Assembly (NCBI GenBank): GCA_021202275.1
Contig: JAJQDI010000015.1
Location: 523,159 to 587,158, forward strand
From: Bacteroides sp.
GTDB taxonomy: Bacteria > Bacteroidota > Bacteroidia > Bacteroidales > Bacteroidaceae
Length of the DNA stretch: 64,000 nucleotides
Direction: 5' to 3'
Shown: positions 27,869 through 36,731 of the stretch, piece by piece
How the letters are laid out: the number at the start of each line of letters is the position of its first letter
Position numbering within the stretch: position 1 is the first letter of the stretch
Notes under the pieces: model-generated
The model's input: the letters and a program-made list of their open reading frames with translations, nothing else
Databases searched by the model: none
What the model was told of the DNA's origin: nothing
Made by a program: the position numbers and the translations under genes

Positions 27869-27895
27869 CAAAAATAATAAAACAAGCTATCTTTG
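27869..27895. promoter_or_regulatory. back-to-back promoter boxes for the M23 gene and alaS
   Basis: On the minus strand, TATTTTTG (27869-27876) faces the M23 gene. On the plus strand, TATCTTTG (27888-27895) faces alaS. Both are perfect TAnnTTTG, only 11 bp apart, so each -33 region overlaps the other transcript's start. Confidence 0.6.
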
Positions 27896-27940
27896 CACTG
27901 CTTTTTTTTAGAATATTAACTTCAATCACAGATATATAGT

Positions 27941-30562
27941 ATGTTGACTGCAAAAGAGACCAGAGAATCTTTTAAAAATTTCTTCCGATCCAAAGGACAT
28001 CATATTGTTCCCTCCGCTCCTATGGTGATTAAAGACGATCCGACCCTGATGTTCACCAACGCGGGGATGAATCAATTCAAAGATATAATCCTGGGCAACC
28101 AGCCCATCCGATACCCGCGCGTAGCAGATTCCCAGAAGTGTCTGCGCGTAAGCGGAAAACACAACGACCTGGAAGAGGTAGGACACGATACCTATCATCA
28201 CACCATGTTCGAAATGCTGGGTAACTGGTCGTTCGGCGACTATTTCAAAAAAGAGGCCATCGAATGGGCCTGGGAATACCTGGTAGATGTACTGAAACTA
28301 TCACCGGAACGATTGTACGCGACCGTCTTCGAAGGTAGCCCGGAAGAGGGCCTGGAAAGAGACAACGAAGCGGCAGGTATCTGGGAACGCTTCTTACCGG
28401 CAGACCGTATCATCAACGGCAACCGCAAAGACAACTTCTGGGAAATGGGCGATACGGGTCCGTGCGGCCCTTGCTCGGAGATCCATATCGACCTGCGCAG
28501 CGACGAAGAACGGGCCGAGGTAGACGGACTGTCCTTAGTGAACCAGAGCCACCCACAGGTCATTGAGATCTGGAACTTGGTATTTATGCAGTACAACCGC
28601 AAAGCGGACAATACCCTGGAGCCCCTCCCCGCGCGAGTGATTGACACAGGGATGGGATTCGAACGTCTGTGTATGGCTCTCCAGGGAAAAACGTCTAACT
28701 ACGACACAGATGTATTCCAGCCCCTGATCCGGGAGATCGGAAAGATCACCGGGAAAGTCTACGGCAAAGATACCCAGACCGATGTAGCCATGCGCGTAAT
28801 ATCCGATCACATACGTACCATCGCCTTCTCTATAGCAGACGGACAGTTGCCTTCCAATGCCAAAGCGGGGTATGTGATCCGCCGCATCCTGCGCCGGGCA
28901 GTGTGTTACGGATATACGTTCCTGGGACAGAAGCAGGCGTTTATGTACAAACTCCTGCCTACCCTTATCGACAGCATGGGAGACGCGTATCCCGAACTGA
29001 TCGCTCAGCAGGGATTGATCGGAAAGGTGATCAAAGAGGAAGAAGAGGCTTTCCTGCGCACCCTGGAAACGGGTATACGTCTATTGGAGAAAAGCATGAA
29101 TGAGACCCGGGAGGCTGGGAAAAGTGTACTCAGCGGAAAAGACGCGTTTACCCTGTACGATACCTTCGGATTCCCGCTGGACCTGACGGAACTGATCCTG
29201 CGTGAGAACGGGATGACTGCCGATATCGAAACGTTCAACGACGAGATGCAGAAACAAAAAGACCGGGCACGCAACGCCGCAGCGGTTGAAACGGGCGACT
29301 GGATCGTACTGAAAGAGGGTACTTCCGAATTTGTCGGATACGACTACACCGAATACGAGACTTCGATCCTGCGCTACCGCCAGATCAGACAAAAAAATCA
29401 GACCCTGTATCAATTGGTGCTGGACTATACCCCGTTCTATGCGGAAAGCGGAGGACAGGTAGGAGACGTAGGTGTGCTGGTCAGTGAATTCGAGACCATC
29501 GAGATCATCGATACCAAAAAAGAGAACAACCTGAATGTACATATTGCCCGGAAACTGCCTGAGCATCCGGAAGCCCCGATGATGGCGTGTGTAGATACGG
29601 AAAAGCGCGCGGCATGTACGGCCAATCATACTGCTACTCACCTGCTGGACACCGCACTGAGGGAAGTGCTGGGAGATCACATCGAACAGAAAGGTTCACT
29701 GGTGACCCCGGACTATCTCCGCTTCGACTTCTCGCACTTCCAGAAAGTCACTCCGGAAGAACTGCGTAAAGTAGAACATCTGGTGAATGCCCGTATCCGT
29801 GCCAACCTGCCGCAACAGGAATACCGCTCCATTCCTAAAGAAGAAGCGCAGAAACTGGGTGCTATCGCGCTGTTCGGCGAGAAATACGGCGAGGAAGTAC
29901 GTGTGGTACAGTTCGGACCCTCTATTGAATTCTGCGGAGGCGTACACGCGGAGTCGACCGGAAATATCGGGATCTTCCGTATACTTTCGGAGAGTTCGGT
30001 CGCAGCCGGCGTACGACGTATCGAAGCGATCACCGGGAAAAAGGTGGAGGAGATGATAGATACCATACAAGATACGATGGCCGATCTGAAAGGGTTGTTC
30101 AACAACGCTCCGGACCTGATCACAGCGATCAGTAAACACATCGAAGAGAACGCCGAACTGAAAAAACAGGTAACGGAATTCATGAAAGAGAAAGAGTCGT
30201 CTTTCAAAGAACGGATCAAACACAGCATACAGGAGATCAACGGCATCCAGCTGATCCGTGTGATCTCACCGCTGCCCGCGGAAACCATAAAGAACATCGC
30301 TTTCCAGCTACGCGGAGAGATCACAGAGAATCTGTTCTTTGTAGCAGGCAGTCTTCAGAACAACAAACCGACACTCACCATCACGATCAGTGACAACCTG
30401 GTAGCACAGGGTCTGAAAGCCGGAGACCTGGTGAGAGAGGCTGCCAAACTTATGCAAGGAGGGGGAGGCGGACAGCCTCACTTCGCTACGGCCGGAGGAA
30501 AGAACCCCGAAGGGCTACAGGCGGCGGTAGACAAAGTGATAGAGCTGGCGGGAATCAATTGA
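27941..30562 (+). CDS. alaS: alanine--tRNA ligase
   Basis: A class II aminoacyl-tRNA synthetase (873 residues) charging tRNA-Ala. The aminoacylation core begins with [18 protein letters not shown] and includes [17 protein letters not shown]. The editing domain has the zinc ligands HTATH (near residue 562) and CGGVH (near 664), so misacylated Ser/Gly-tRNA clearance should be intact. The C-terminal C-Ala domain ends with [14 protein letters not shown]. The stop codon overlaps the first bases of an inverted-repeat element. Confidence 0.97.
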   Translation: MLTAKETRESFKNFFRSKGHHIVPSAPMVIKDDPTLMFTNAGMNQFKDIILGNQPIRYPRVADSQKCLRVSGKHNDLEEVGHDTYHHTMFEMLGNWSFGDYFKKEAIEWAWEYLVDVLKLSPERLYATVFEGSPEEGLERDNEAAGIWERFLPADRIINGNRKDNFWEMGDTGPCGPCSEIHIDLRSDEERAEVDGLSLVNQSHPQVIEIWNLVFMQYNRKADNTLEPLPARVIDTGMGFERLCMALQGKTSNYDTDVFQPLIREIGKITGKVYGKDTQTDVAMRVISDHIRTIAFSIADGQLPSNAKAGYVIRRILRRAVCYGYTFLGQKQAFMYKLLPTLIDSMGDAYPELIAQQGLIGKVIKEEEEAFLRTLETGIRLLEKSMNETREAGKSVLSGKDAFTLYDTFGFPLDLTELILRENGMTADIETFNDEMQKQKDRARNAAAVETGDWIVLKEGTSEFVGYDYTEYETSILRYRQIRQKNQTLYQLVLDYTPFYAESGGQVGDVGVLVSEFETIEIIDTKKENNLNVHIARKLPEHPEAPMMACVDTEKRAACTANHTATHLLDTALREVLGDHIEQKGSLVTPDYLRFDFSHFQKVTPEELRKVEHLVNARIRANLPQQEYRSIPKEEAQKLGAIALFGEKYGEEVRVVQFGPSIEFCGGVHAESTGNIGIFRILSESSVAAGVRRIEAITGKKVEEMIDTIQDTMADLKGLFNNAPDLITAISKHIEENAELKKQVTEFMKEKESSFKERIKHSIQEINGIQLIRVISPLPAETIKNIAFQLRGEITENLFFVAGSLQNNKPTLTITISDNLVAQGLKAGDLVREAAKLMQGGGGGQPHFATAGGKNPEGLQAAVDKVIELAGIN

Positions 30563-30850
30563 TTTACGATTGGACGATTTACGATTTACGATTGATATTA
30601 CTTTTCCTTCTATTGGACAGCCTTTTTAGACAGAAGAACAAAAGAACATAAGGAGAAAGATAAACTCTATAGAATGACATCTATTTACAAGGAGTAGATG
30701 ATGAGTAGTAAGTCAGAACTTATCATTCAAATCTCTTATATGTTCTTATGTTCTTTTGTCTGATGAAATAAGAAAAACGAATATGCATAGCGTGGATCTA
30801 CACAGGAAGGGAGTTGTAATTTCAATCGTAAATCGTCCAATCGTAAATCC
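30561..30850. repeat. nested inverted-repeat element A (heptamer ends)
   Basis: Left arm 30561-30595 and right arm 30822-30850 are an inverted repeat of at least 26 bp built of GTAAATC heptamers; the left arm has one heptamer more. Inside lies a second inverted pair, ACAAAAGAACATAAG near 30640-30660 and its complement near 30740-30760. The element fills the whole gap between the convergent alaS and helicase genes and may serve as their terminator. Confidence 0.75.
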
Positions 30851-30852
30851 CT

Positions 30853-32271
30853 TCATTTTGTCTGTTCTCTGGGATAGTTAACCAGGAACAAATTACCGGT
30901 AGCTCTGGTAAAAGCCGTATAGAGCCAGCGGAAATAGTCGGGTGTCAGTTGTTCTTCCGGGATATATCCCTGGTCTATAAAGACATCCCTCCATTGTCCG
31001 CCCTGTGCTTTATGACAGGTAACCGCATAGGCATACTTTACCTGCAAGGCATTGTAAAAGGGATCTGTTTTCATCTTTTTCATCCGCTCCCGTTTGTTGG
31101 GGATATCCGCGTAATCTTCCCAGATCGCATAGAACAGCCGCTCGTTCTCTTCACGGGACAGGGCAGAAGTCTCCGAATGCAACGTATCCAACAAGATCGT
31201 TGTCTCCAGCTCCCAATCGTTATAATCCGGAAAAGTAAGCACTACCTCCGCGAACCGGAACCCGTACATCTCTTTCACCCTTCTGACCCGGCGCACCAGC
31301 GCAATCTCACCATTCGCAATAAACTCCATCTCTTTATGACCCTGGGTCCAGAAATAATTATTCTTTGCCACCATAAGGCGGTCTCCGCTGTTGAGTTCGT
31401 CCTCCCGGTAGAGGATAGACTGACGAATGCCTTTGTTATACAGATTGGTACGCTTATTGGAGCGGGAGATAACAATAGTCTCCCCTATACCTACCCTGTC
31501 ATAACTGCTGCTGATCTGATCGATCAATTCGTCACCCGGCACCAGCCGGATATCCGGAAACCCGCTCAACCGTATTTTAGGAAGTTTCTCGAAATCCTCG
31601 TTCGCTATCCGCGTACGCAACTGAGTGGCGTTCCACAAGATCCCCGATTCCTGAAGCTGACGGACCACCTCTGTCAGCTCTGTACACTCGACCTCTAAGT
31701 TGTATCCGCGTAAGACGTTTACATCCAGCGCGGGGCTCTCTTCCTCACCCACCGGCGGAAGCTGTGCAGTATCTCCCAGAAGCATCAACCGGCACCCTTC
31801 CCCTGAATAGACATACTGTATCAGGTCGTCCAGCAACCGTCCTGTACCGAACATACTCCCTCCCGTACTCTCGTTAGCGATCAGGGAAGCCTCATCCACA
31901 ATGAAGAGAGTCTGTGTATACAAATTATCATTCACTGTGAAATTTGTCAACTCACCAGAGAAAGATCGCTGACGATAGATCTTCTTATGAATGGTAAATG
32001 CCGGATACCCCGCATACGCAGAAAAGACCTTTGCCGCACGCCCTGTAGGGGCCAGCAGCACACACTTCCGTTTCAGTCCGTACAACGTTTTCACCAGTGC
32101 CCCGACCAGTGAAGTCTTGCCCGTACCCGCGTATCCTTTCAGGACAAAAACCTGTTCCGGACGAGTGGAAAGCAGGAAATTTGTCACAGATTTTATTGCT
32201 ATTTCTTGCTCAAAAGTTGGGCGGTAAGAAAAATTTTCTTTAATTTGGCGCTCTAAATAGTTATTTATCAT
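30853..32271 (-). CDS. RecD-like superfamily I DNA helicase (AAA family ATPase)
   Basis: A 473-residue single-chain helicase of the RecD/Pif1 type. Walker A is GYAGTGKTSLVGALV (near residue 45), Walker B FIVDEASLI, motif III GDTAQLPPVG, and the C-terminal UvrD_C_2 motif is YAVTCHKAQGGQW. It lacks the N-terminal domains of RecD2 and any nuclease domain, and recB/recC are not nearby. It probably acts in DNA repair. The ATG at 32271 (MINNYLERQIKENFSY) is preferred; the in-frame extension upstream is AT-rich and unlike protein. Divergent from the next gene. Confidence 0.88.
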   Translation of the reverse strand: MINNYLERQIKENFSYRPTFEQEIAIKSVTNFLLSTRPEQVFVLKGYAGTGKTSLVGALVKTLYGLKRKCVLLAPTGRAAKVFSAYAGYPAFTIHKKIYRQRSFSGELTNFTVNDNLYTQTLFIVDEASLIANESTGGSMFGTGRLLDDLIQYVYSGEGCRLMLLGDTAQLPPVGEEESPALDVNVLRGYNLEVECTELTEVVRQLQESGILWNATQLRTRIANEDFEKLPKIRLSGFPDIRLVPGDELIDQISSSYDRVGIGETIVISRSNKRTNLYNKGIRQSILYREDELNSGDRLMVAKNNYFWTQGHKEMEFIANGEIALVRRVRRVKEMYGFRFAEVVLTFPDYNDWELETTILLDTLHSETSALSREENERLFYAIWEDYADIPNKRERMKKMKTDPFYNALQVKYAYAVTCHKAQGGQWRDVFIDQGYIPEEQLTPDYFRWLYTAFTRATGNLFLVNYPREQTK

Positions 32272-32322
32272 TTTTATACGAGAAAAAAATCCCGGAACTA
32301 TCGTGAAATGGATATATTTAAT

Positions 32323-32330
32323 TATTTTTG
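32323..32330 (+). promoter_or_regulatory. -7 box upstream of the 228-residue gene
   Basis: TATTTTTG, a perfect TAnnTTTG, 35 nt before the ATG at 32366. Confidence 0.55.
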
Positions 32331-32365
32331 CGCTACGAATATAAACTAAAAAAAATATATTTATC

Positions 32366-33052
32366 ATGAAAACAGTATTTAATATCGTACTAGCTCTATG
32401 CGGATTAGCATTGGTTTATATTTGCTACACAAGCGTCATAGGGCCAATCGAATTTGACAAAGCCAAGGCACAGAGAGACCAGGCTGTTATCAACCGTCTG
32501 ATTGATATCAGAAAAGCCCAGATGGAATACCGTAATCTCAATCAACAACAATATACCGCCAGTTTTGATACACTCATCGATTTCGTTAAGACACAGAAGA
32601 TCCCTTTCGTAGCTAAAGAAGGTGTACTGACAGACCAGCAGCTGGCAGACGGTCTGACCGAAAGAAAAGCGATGAATATCATCAACAAAGCCCAACAGAC
32701 AGGCAAATGGGATGAAGTGAGAAAACTTGGTCTGGAAAACTTCAAACGTGATACGATCTGGGTAGCCGTTATAGATACATTGTATCCCAAAGGATTCAAC
32801 GCGGATTCTTTGCGTTATGTTCCTTACGGAAACGGCGCACAGTTCAGCATGGCAACCAGAAGCGATACCACCAAATCCGGTGCTCCGATCTATTTGTTAG
32901 AAGTGAAAACTCCTTATACCACTTATCTCAATGGTCTGGACAAGCAGGAAATAGCCAACCTGATCGACCTGCAAACCAAACTCGACAGATATCCCGGCCT
33001 GATGGTAGGTTCACTGGACGTACCTAACAACAACGCTGGTAACTGGGAATAA
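32366..33052 (+). CDS. conserved hypothetical membrane-anchored protein
   Basis: A 228-residue protein with one N-terminal membrane helix (VFNIVLALCGLALVYICY, residues 4-21), then a coiled-coil-like helix (AKAQRDQAVINRLIDIRKAQMEYR region). The remainder is a soluble domain ending with GLMVGSLDVPNNNAGNWE. No catalytic motif is recognisable. The anchor-plus-helix start recalls type IV pilin-like or FtsL/B-like small membrane proteins, but that is only a resemblance. It precedes DUF3822 and rsmD on the same strand. Confidence 0.8.
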   Translation: MKTVFNIVLALCGLALVYICYTSVIGPIEFDKAKAQRDQAVINRLIDIRKAQMEYRNLNQQQYTASFDTLIDFVKTQKIPFVAKEGVLTDQQLADGLTERKAMNIINKAQQTGKWDEVRKLGLENFKRDTIWVAVIDTLYPKGFNADSLRYVPYGNGAQFSMATRSDTTKSGAPIYLLEVKTPYTTYLNGLDKQEIANLIDLQTKLDRYPGLMVGSLDVPNNNAGNWE

Positions 33053-33065
33053 TAGCACCTGTTAT

Positions 33066-33866
33066 ATGCCTGAAAGCATATTTGCCCAACCTATCGATTT
33101 CAGTAAATCGGAACAATATACATTATCCATCCGTCTTCGTACGGATGGATTTTCTTTTTCTGTCTTTGTTCCGACACAGGAAGAGGCTACCCACTACTTC
33201 CATCATGCCATCCATCCGTCGCTTTCTCTGACGGCAAATCTCAAACAGGCTCTGCCCCGGTACGAATTCCTGTCCTGTTCCTACAAACGGGTATTTATTC
33301 TGTCGACCGGCAACAGATACACCTCCCTGCCCCTGGAATTCTATGATCCGGAAGAAAAAGAGGTTATCTTCTACCACAATCATCCTCACCGCGACAATGA
33401 GATCGTACTTGGTAATACCCTGAAAAGAGAACAGATCGTCTTTTTGTTCGGCATGGAAAAAAGTGCCTATCAGTTGTTGCTACAGCATTATCCCCAGGCC
33501 CGCTTCTACAACCAGGCCTTTCCGCTTGCGGGATGGTTCGCCGTAAAAAGCAAGTTAGGAAACAGCAGAAAAATGCTGGCTTTCATCCGAAGCGAGAGTA
33601 TGGATATTTTGTGTTATGAACGGGGACGTCTGCTCTTAGCCAATTCATTTACATGTCAGCATACGGAAGACCGTGTATATTACTTACTGTACGTATGGAA
33701 ACAATTGAGATTCGACCAGCGACGCGACGAACTTCATCTGGCAGGGACATTGACAGAAAAAGAAAAATTACTTGCCCAACTGCGCCGCTTCATCGGACAA
33801 GTGTTTATTCTCAATCCCTCCGAATATATAGATATGGAAGCACTCCTTACCTTAGATACGGACTGA
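33066..33866 (+). CDS. DUF3822 family protein
   Basis: A 266-residue protein of the Bacteroidota-specific DUF3822 family, whose two halves are thought to adopt an actin/HSP70-like fold. Visible segments: YEFLSCSYKRVFILSTGNRYTS-type strand pattern, EVIFYHNHPHRDNEIVLGN, then SFTCQHTEDRVYYLLYVWKQ. There is no signal peptide. It starts 13 nt after the previous gene and lies 147 nt before rsmD, a conserved neighbour. No function is known. Confidence 0.82.
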   Translation: MPESIFAQPIDFSKSEQYTLSIRLRTDGFSFSVFVPTQEEATHYFHHAIHPSLSLTANLKQALPRYEFLSCSYKRVFILSTGNRYTSLPLEFYDPEEKEVIFYHNHPHRDNEIVLGNTLKREQIVFLFGMEKSAYQLLLQHYPQARFYNQAFPLAGWFAVKSKLGNSRKMLAFIRSESMDILCYERGRLLLANSFTCQHTEDRVYYLLYVWKQLRFDQRRDELHLAGTLTEKEKLLAQLRRFIGQVFILNPSEYIDMEALLTLDTD

Positions 33867-33979
33867 CCCGACACCCGGTGCGACCTCTTTCTGCATCCGC
33901 TTCACATTTGTTAGACAAGGTACTTCATAGGGTATTTTCTTTGTTCTCCCTCTATCCGGAAATACCCCGGAATTATCTT

Positions 33980-33987
33980 TATCTTTG
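33980..33987 (+). promoter_or_regulatory. -7 box upstream of rsmD
   Basis: TATCTTTG, a perfect TAnnTTTG, 26 nt before the rsmD ATG; rsmD can thus be transcribed apart from the DUF3822 gene. Confidence 0.6.
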
Positions 33988-34013
33988 TATGCTCAAACTC
34001 TAAGAACAAAATT

Positions 34014-34559
34014 ATGCGAGTGATCAGTGGTATATATAAAAGAAGAAGATTTGATATTCCCAAAAACTTTAAGGCAAGACCGACTACAGATTTTGCCAAA
34101 GAAAATCTATTCAACGTTCTGATCAAATACATAGATCTGGATGATCAGGCTACAGCAGCAGACCTCTTTGCCGGTACAGGAAGCATCAGTATCGAACTGG
34201 TCTCACGGGGATGCACCCGGGTAGTAGCCGTAGAAGCAGACAAAGCACACCATGCCTTTATCTGTAAGATCATGAAAGAGGTGGGTACAGACAGATGTTA
34301 TCCCATACGCGGAGATGTATTCAGATACATTCATCAATGCACAGAAAGTTTCGACCTTATATTTGCCGACCCTCCCTACCAGCTGGAAAGGCTGGCCCAG
34401 CTACCGGATCTGATCCTGGAAAAGGGTATGGTAAAGCCAGGGGGGCTATTGGTACTGGAACATGGCAAAGAGCATCAGTTTGATACACATCCGGCCTTTG
34501 CAGAGAAAAGAGTATATGGAAGTGTCAATTTTTCCTTCTTCCGGATACCGGAAAAATAG
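34014..34559 (+). CDS. rsmD: 16S rRNA (guanine966-N2)-methyltransferase RsmD
   Basis: Methylates G966 of 16S rRNA in the assembled 30S subunit with S-adenosylmethionine. The 181-residue protein has the family N-terminus (MRVISGIYKRRRF, then ARPTTDFAKENLFNVL), SAM motif I (AADLFAGTGSISIEL, near residue 50) and the catalytic DPPY (near residue 118, in LIFADPPYQLERL). Length is standard. Confidence 0.95.
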   Translation: MRVISGIYKRRRFDIPKNFKARPTTDFAKENLFNVLIKYIDLDDQATAADLFAGTGSISIELVSRGCTRVVAVEADKAHHAFICKIMKEVGTDRCYPIRGDVFRYIHQCTESFDLIFADPPYQLERLAQLPDLILEKGMVKPGGLLVLEHGKEHQFDTHPAFAEKRVYGSVNFSFFRIPEK

Positions 34560-34717
34560 AAGACCTCACTTGTGCGGCAAAGGAACAGACTTTCATTGTG
34601 TCAGGCAAAACGGGATTAAAAAGACAATTTGTTCGGATTATCTCCTTTTCACTAATTCATACATTTTAAAAAACAACCCTTCCGGCACTGGATTTCATCC
34701 GGTTCAAAGCATTTTTC
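34560..34717. other. spacer after rsmD
   Basis: AT-rich stretch with no gene or clear terminator between rsmD and the 22-bp repeat array. Confidence 0.4.
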
Positions 34718-34849
34718 GCGTTTGCACGGTTCTTTTCATGGATTTGCACGGTCCTTTCAATGGGTTTGCACCTGGCAAACGGACCATTTGCACGGTCCAA
34801 ACCCACCGTTTGCCAGGTGCAAACACAAGAAACGCCAGGTGAGATCCGG
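34718..34849. repeat. 22-bp periodic repeat array 2 (five clear units, one weak)
   Basis: Units start at 34718, 34740, 34762, 34784, 34806 and, weaker, 34828. The shared core at positions 3-14 is RTTTGCACGGTY in units 1, 2 and 4. Units 3 (GTTTGCACCTGGCAAACGG) and 5 (its exact complement) form a 19-bp inverted repeat centred on unit 4, which itself contributes an inner GGACC/GGTCC stem. The array lies between convergent rsmD and cls, and the AT-rich rest of the gap (34850-35155) shows nothing else. Confidence 0.8.
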
Positions 34850-35155
34850 GATGAAAGACTCAAGTTGTTGAAAAAAAATAAATTATTCAGTTTTTCAGAG
34901 TCATTATCCGGTAGCTATCAAAAAGAACATAACGATATAAAAATACATAAATTTAAAACTCTCAGCAAACACAATACCATCTTTCCAGTCATAAAGTAAG
35001 CAAAAAAGCCATTTACATAACATTTGACCGAAAGAAAATCCCGCAAAAATCCACTCTGGAAGATCAACCTCTGACCCGGGTCGAAATAAGCCATTTACAG
35101 CGCCTTAGAAAAACAAAATGTCAGATGTAACAAAATATCATAAAAGATCTTTTCT

Positions 35156-36595
35156 CTATAGAAGAGGAGAAAGCACACGCATCACAGACTCTATGGCTTT
35201 TTCCTGGAAAGGTCGCTTTTTCCAGGATTTCAGATAGAGCTGTGTACATGCTCTCTGATCTTCCAGAAAGATCTCTTTCATTTGCAGCGCAATTTCCATA
35301 TCACAGATAAAAGCATTTACTTCGAAATTATGCTCGAAGCTGCGGAAGTCCAGATTGGTGGAACCCACTGTAGAAAGCATATCATCCGACACCATTAACT
35401 TCGAATGGAGGAAACCTTTTTTGTATAGGTATACTTTCACGCCGGCCCGCAATATATCCGACAGATAGGAACAGGAAGCCCAGTGTGTAATGGTAGAGTC
35501 TGCCCGTTCGGGAAGCATTAATCTAATATCTACACCGGATAGTGCCGCGTTCTGCATCGCTGTCAGGATAGATTCAGTAGGTAAGAAATAAGGTGTCTGC
35601 ATGAAAAAGTATTTCTTTGCCGACAAGATGGCAATCTCCAGTCCCTGCATAATTTCTTTCCAGGGTCCGATGGGCTGTGAAGTCACGATCTGGATCAGTG
35701 AAGAGCCTACCGGCTCGATCCTGGGAAAATAGCAGGAAGCAGTAATAAGTGTACCGTCTACGAAATACCAGTCCATCAGGAAAGAGGTCTGGAGTCCATG
35801 TACAGCTTTTCCTTCTACAAGCAAATGGGTATCCCGCCAGATGCCCCAGGACATACCCTTGACGTATCTCTCTGCCAGATTCATTCCTCCGACAAATCCG
35901 ATACGTCCGTCGATCACTACTATTTTACGATGGTTCCGATAGTTCACACTACTGGTGAAAAAGGAAAAACGCACTTTCAGGAAACTTCTGACCTCGATGC
36001 CGGCCTCCCGCATCTCCTCATAGAAGTGATTGGGAACTTTCCAGCTCCCCACATCATCATACAGTACTCTCACCTCTATACCTTCACGGGCTTTCTCGAG
36101 CAAAGCATCTTTCACGATCCTGCCCACCGCGTCATCCTCAAAAATATAATACTGCAAATGAATATGCGTCCGGGCCTTCCGGATTTCCCGCAACAAAGAC
36201 TGAAGTTTGGTATATCCGTTGGTATAGATCTCTACCCTGTTCCCTTCAAAAGGAAATGCCTGATTGGTCTGCCGGAAGAAATGGATCAGCCGGTCGTAGT
36301 CTCCGGGCAATGTACATATATCCTGCGACATATACTCTGCCAGTGGTTTCTTCAACAAGCTGCCATAACTCTTTTTCTCGATCAGGCGCACCCTGCGCTG
36401 GCTTCTGCCAAAGAAGAAATAAAAGATAAGCCCGACAATGGGCAGGAACATCAGTACAAGTATCCATGCCATAGTCTTGACAGGGTTCCGGTTGTCGAGA
36501 ATAACCACAACGATCGTACCTATCACTAAGCCAAAGTAGACAATGTCTAAGGCCCAGGAGGCAATTGTATCAGCGATAGAGGTCCAATCCAACAT
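35156..36595 (-). CDS. cls: cardiolipin synthase
   Basis: A membrane phospholipase-D-family enzyme (480 residues) condensing two phosphatidylglycerols into cardiolipin. Two N-terminal membrane helices (residues 10-60) are followed by two HKD motifs, NHRKIVVIDGRIGFVGGMN and LHSKLMVSDDMLSTVGSTN. Length and layout match bacterial Cls. The start at 36595 (MLDWTSIAD) is chosen because the promoter box ends at 36622, leaving a leader of about 20 nt; the in-frame ATG at 36604 is also possible, but starts farther upstream would not be transcribed. Confidence 0.94.
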   Translation of the reverse strand: MLDWTSIADTIASWALDIVYFGLVIGTIVVVILDNRNPVKTMAWILVLMFLPIVGLIFYFFFGRSQRRVRLIEKKSYGSLLKKPLAEYMSQDICTLPGDYDRLIHFFRQTNQAFPFEGNRVEIYTNGYTKLQSLLREIRKARTHIHLQYYIFEDDAVGRIVKDALLEKAREGIEVRVLYDDVGSWKVPNHFYEEMREAGIEVRSFLKVRFSFFTSSVNYRNHRKIVVIDGRIGFVGGMNLAERYVKGMSWGIWRDTHLLVEGKAVHGLQTSFLMDWYFVDGTLITASCYFPRIEPVGSSLIQIVTSQPIGPWKEIMQGLEIAILSAKKYFFMQTPYFLPTESILTAMQNAALSGVDIRLMLPERADSTITHWASCSYLSDILRAGVKVYLYKKGFLHSKLMVSDDMLSTVGSTNLDFRSFEHNFEVNAFICDMEIALQMKEIFLEDQRACTQLYLKSWKKRPFQEKAIESVMRVLSPLL

Positions 36596-36621
36596 ACAGG
36601 TCATCGGATTACAGTTAAGAA

Positions 36622-36652
36622 CAAATGTAAACAAAATCCCATAGTAAACAAA
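36622..36652 (-). promoter_or_regulatory. promoter of cls (perfect consensus)
   Basis: On the minus strand, TTTG (36649-36652) and TACATTTG (36622-36629) are 19 bp apart, the exact Bacteroidota spacing. The TTTG lies in the T-tract of the terminator just upstream. Confidence 0.8.
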
Positions 36653-36654
36653 AA

Positions 36655-36680
36655 ATCCGGGGCAATTGATTGCCCCGGAT
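36655..36680 (-). terminator. terminator of the TonB-dependent receptor gene
   Basis: A 12-bp perfect stem (36655-36666 with 36669-36680; the two-base gap means the loop is really wider) followed on the minus strand by TTTTTTG. Its T-run contains the -33 element of cls. Confidence 0.8.
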
Positions 36681-36731
36681 CCATTCCGTTCTTACATGTA
36701 TATCTATATACAGGCCATAGCAAGGCGTGTA

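Noticed and set aside
34718..34849. CRISPR array
   Set aside because: Units abut with no spacers, the period is only 22 bp, and no cas gene is present; the same holds for arrays 1 and 3.
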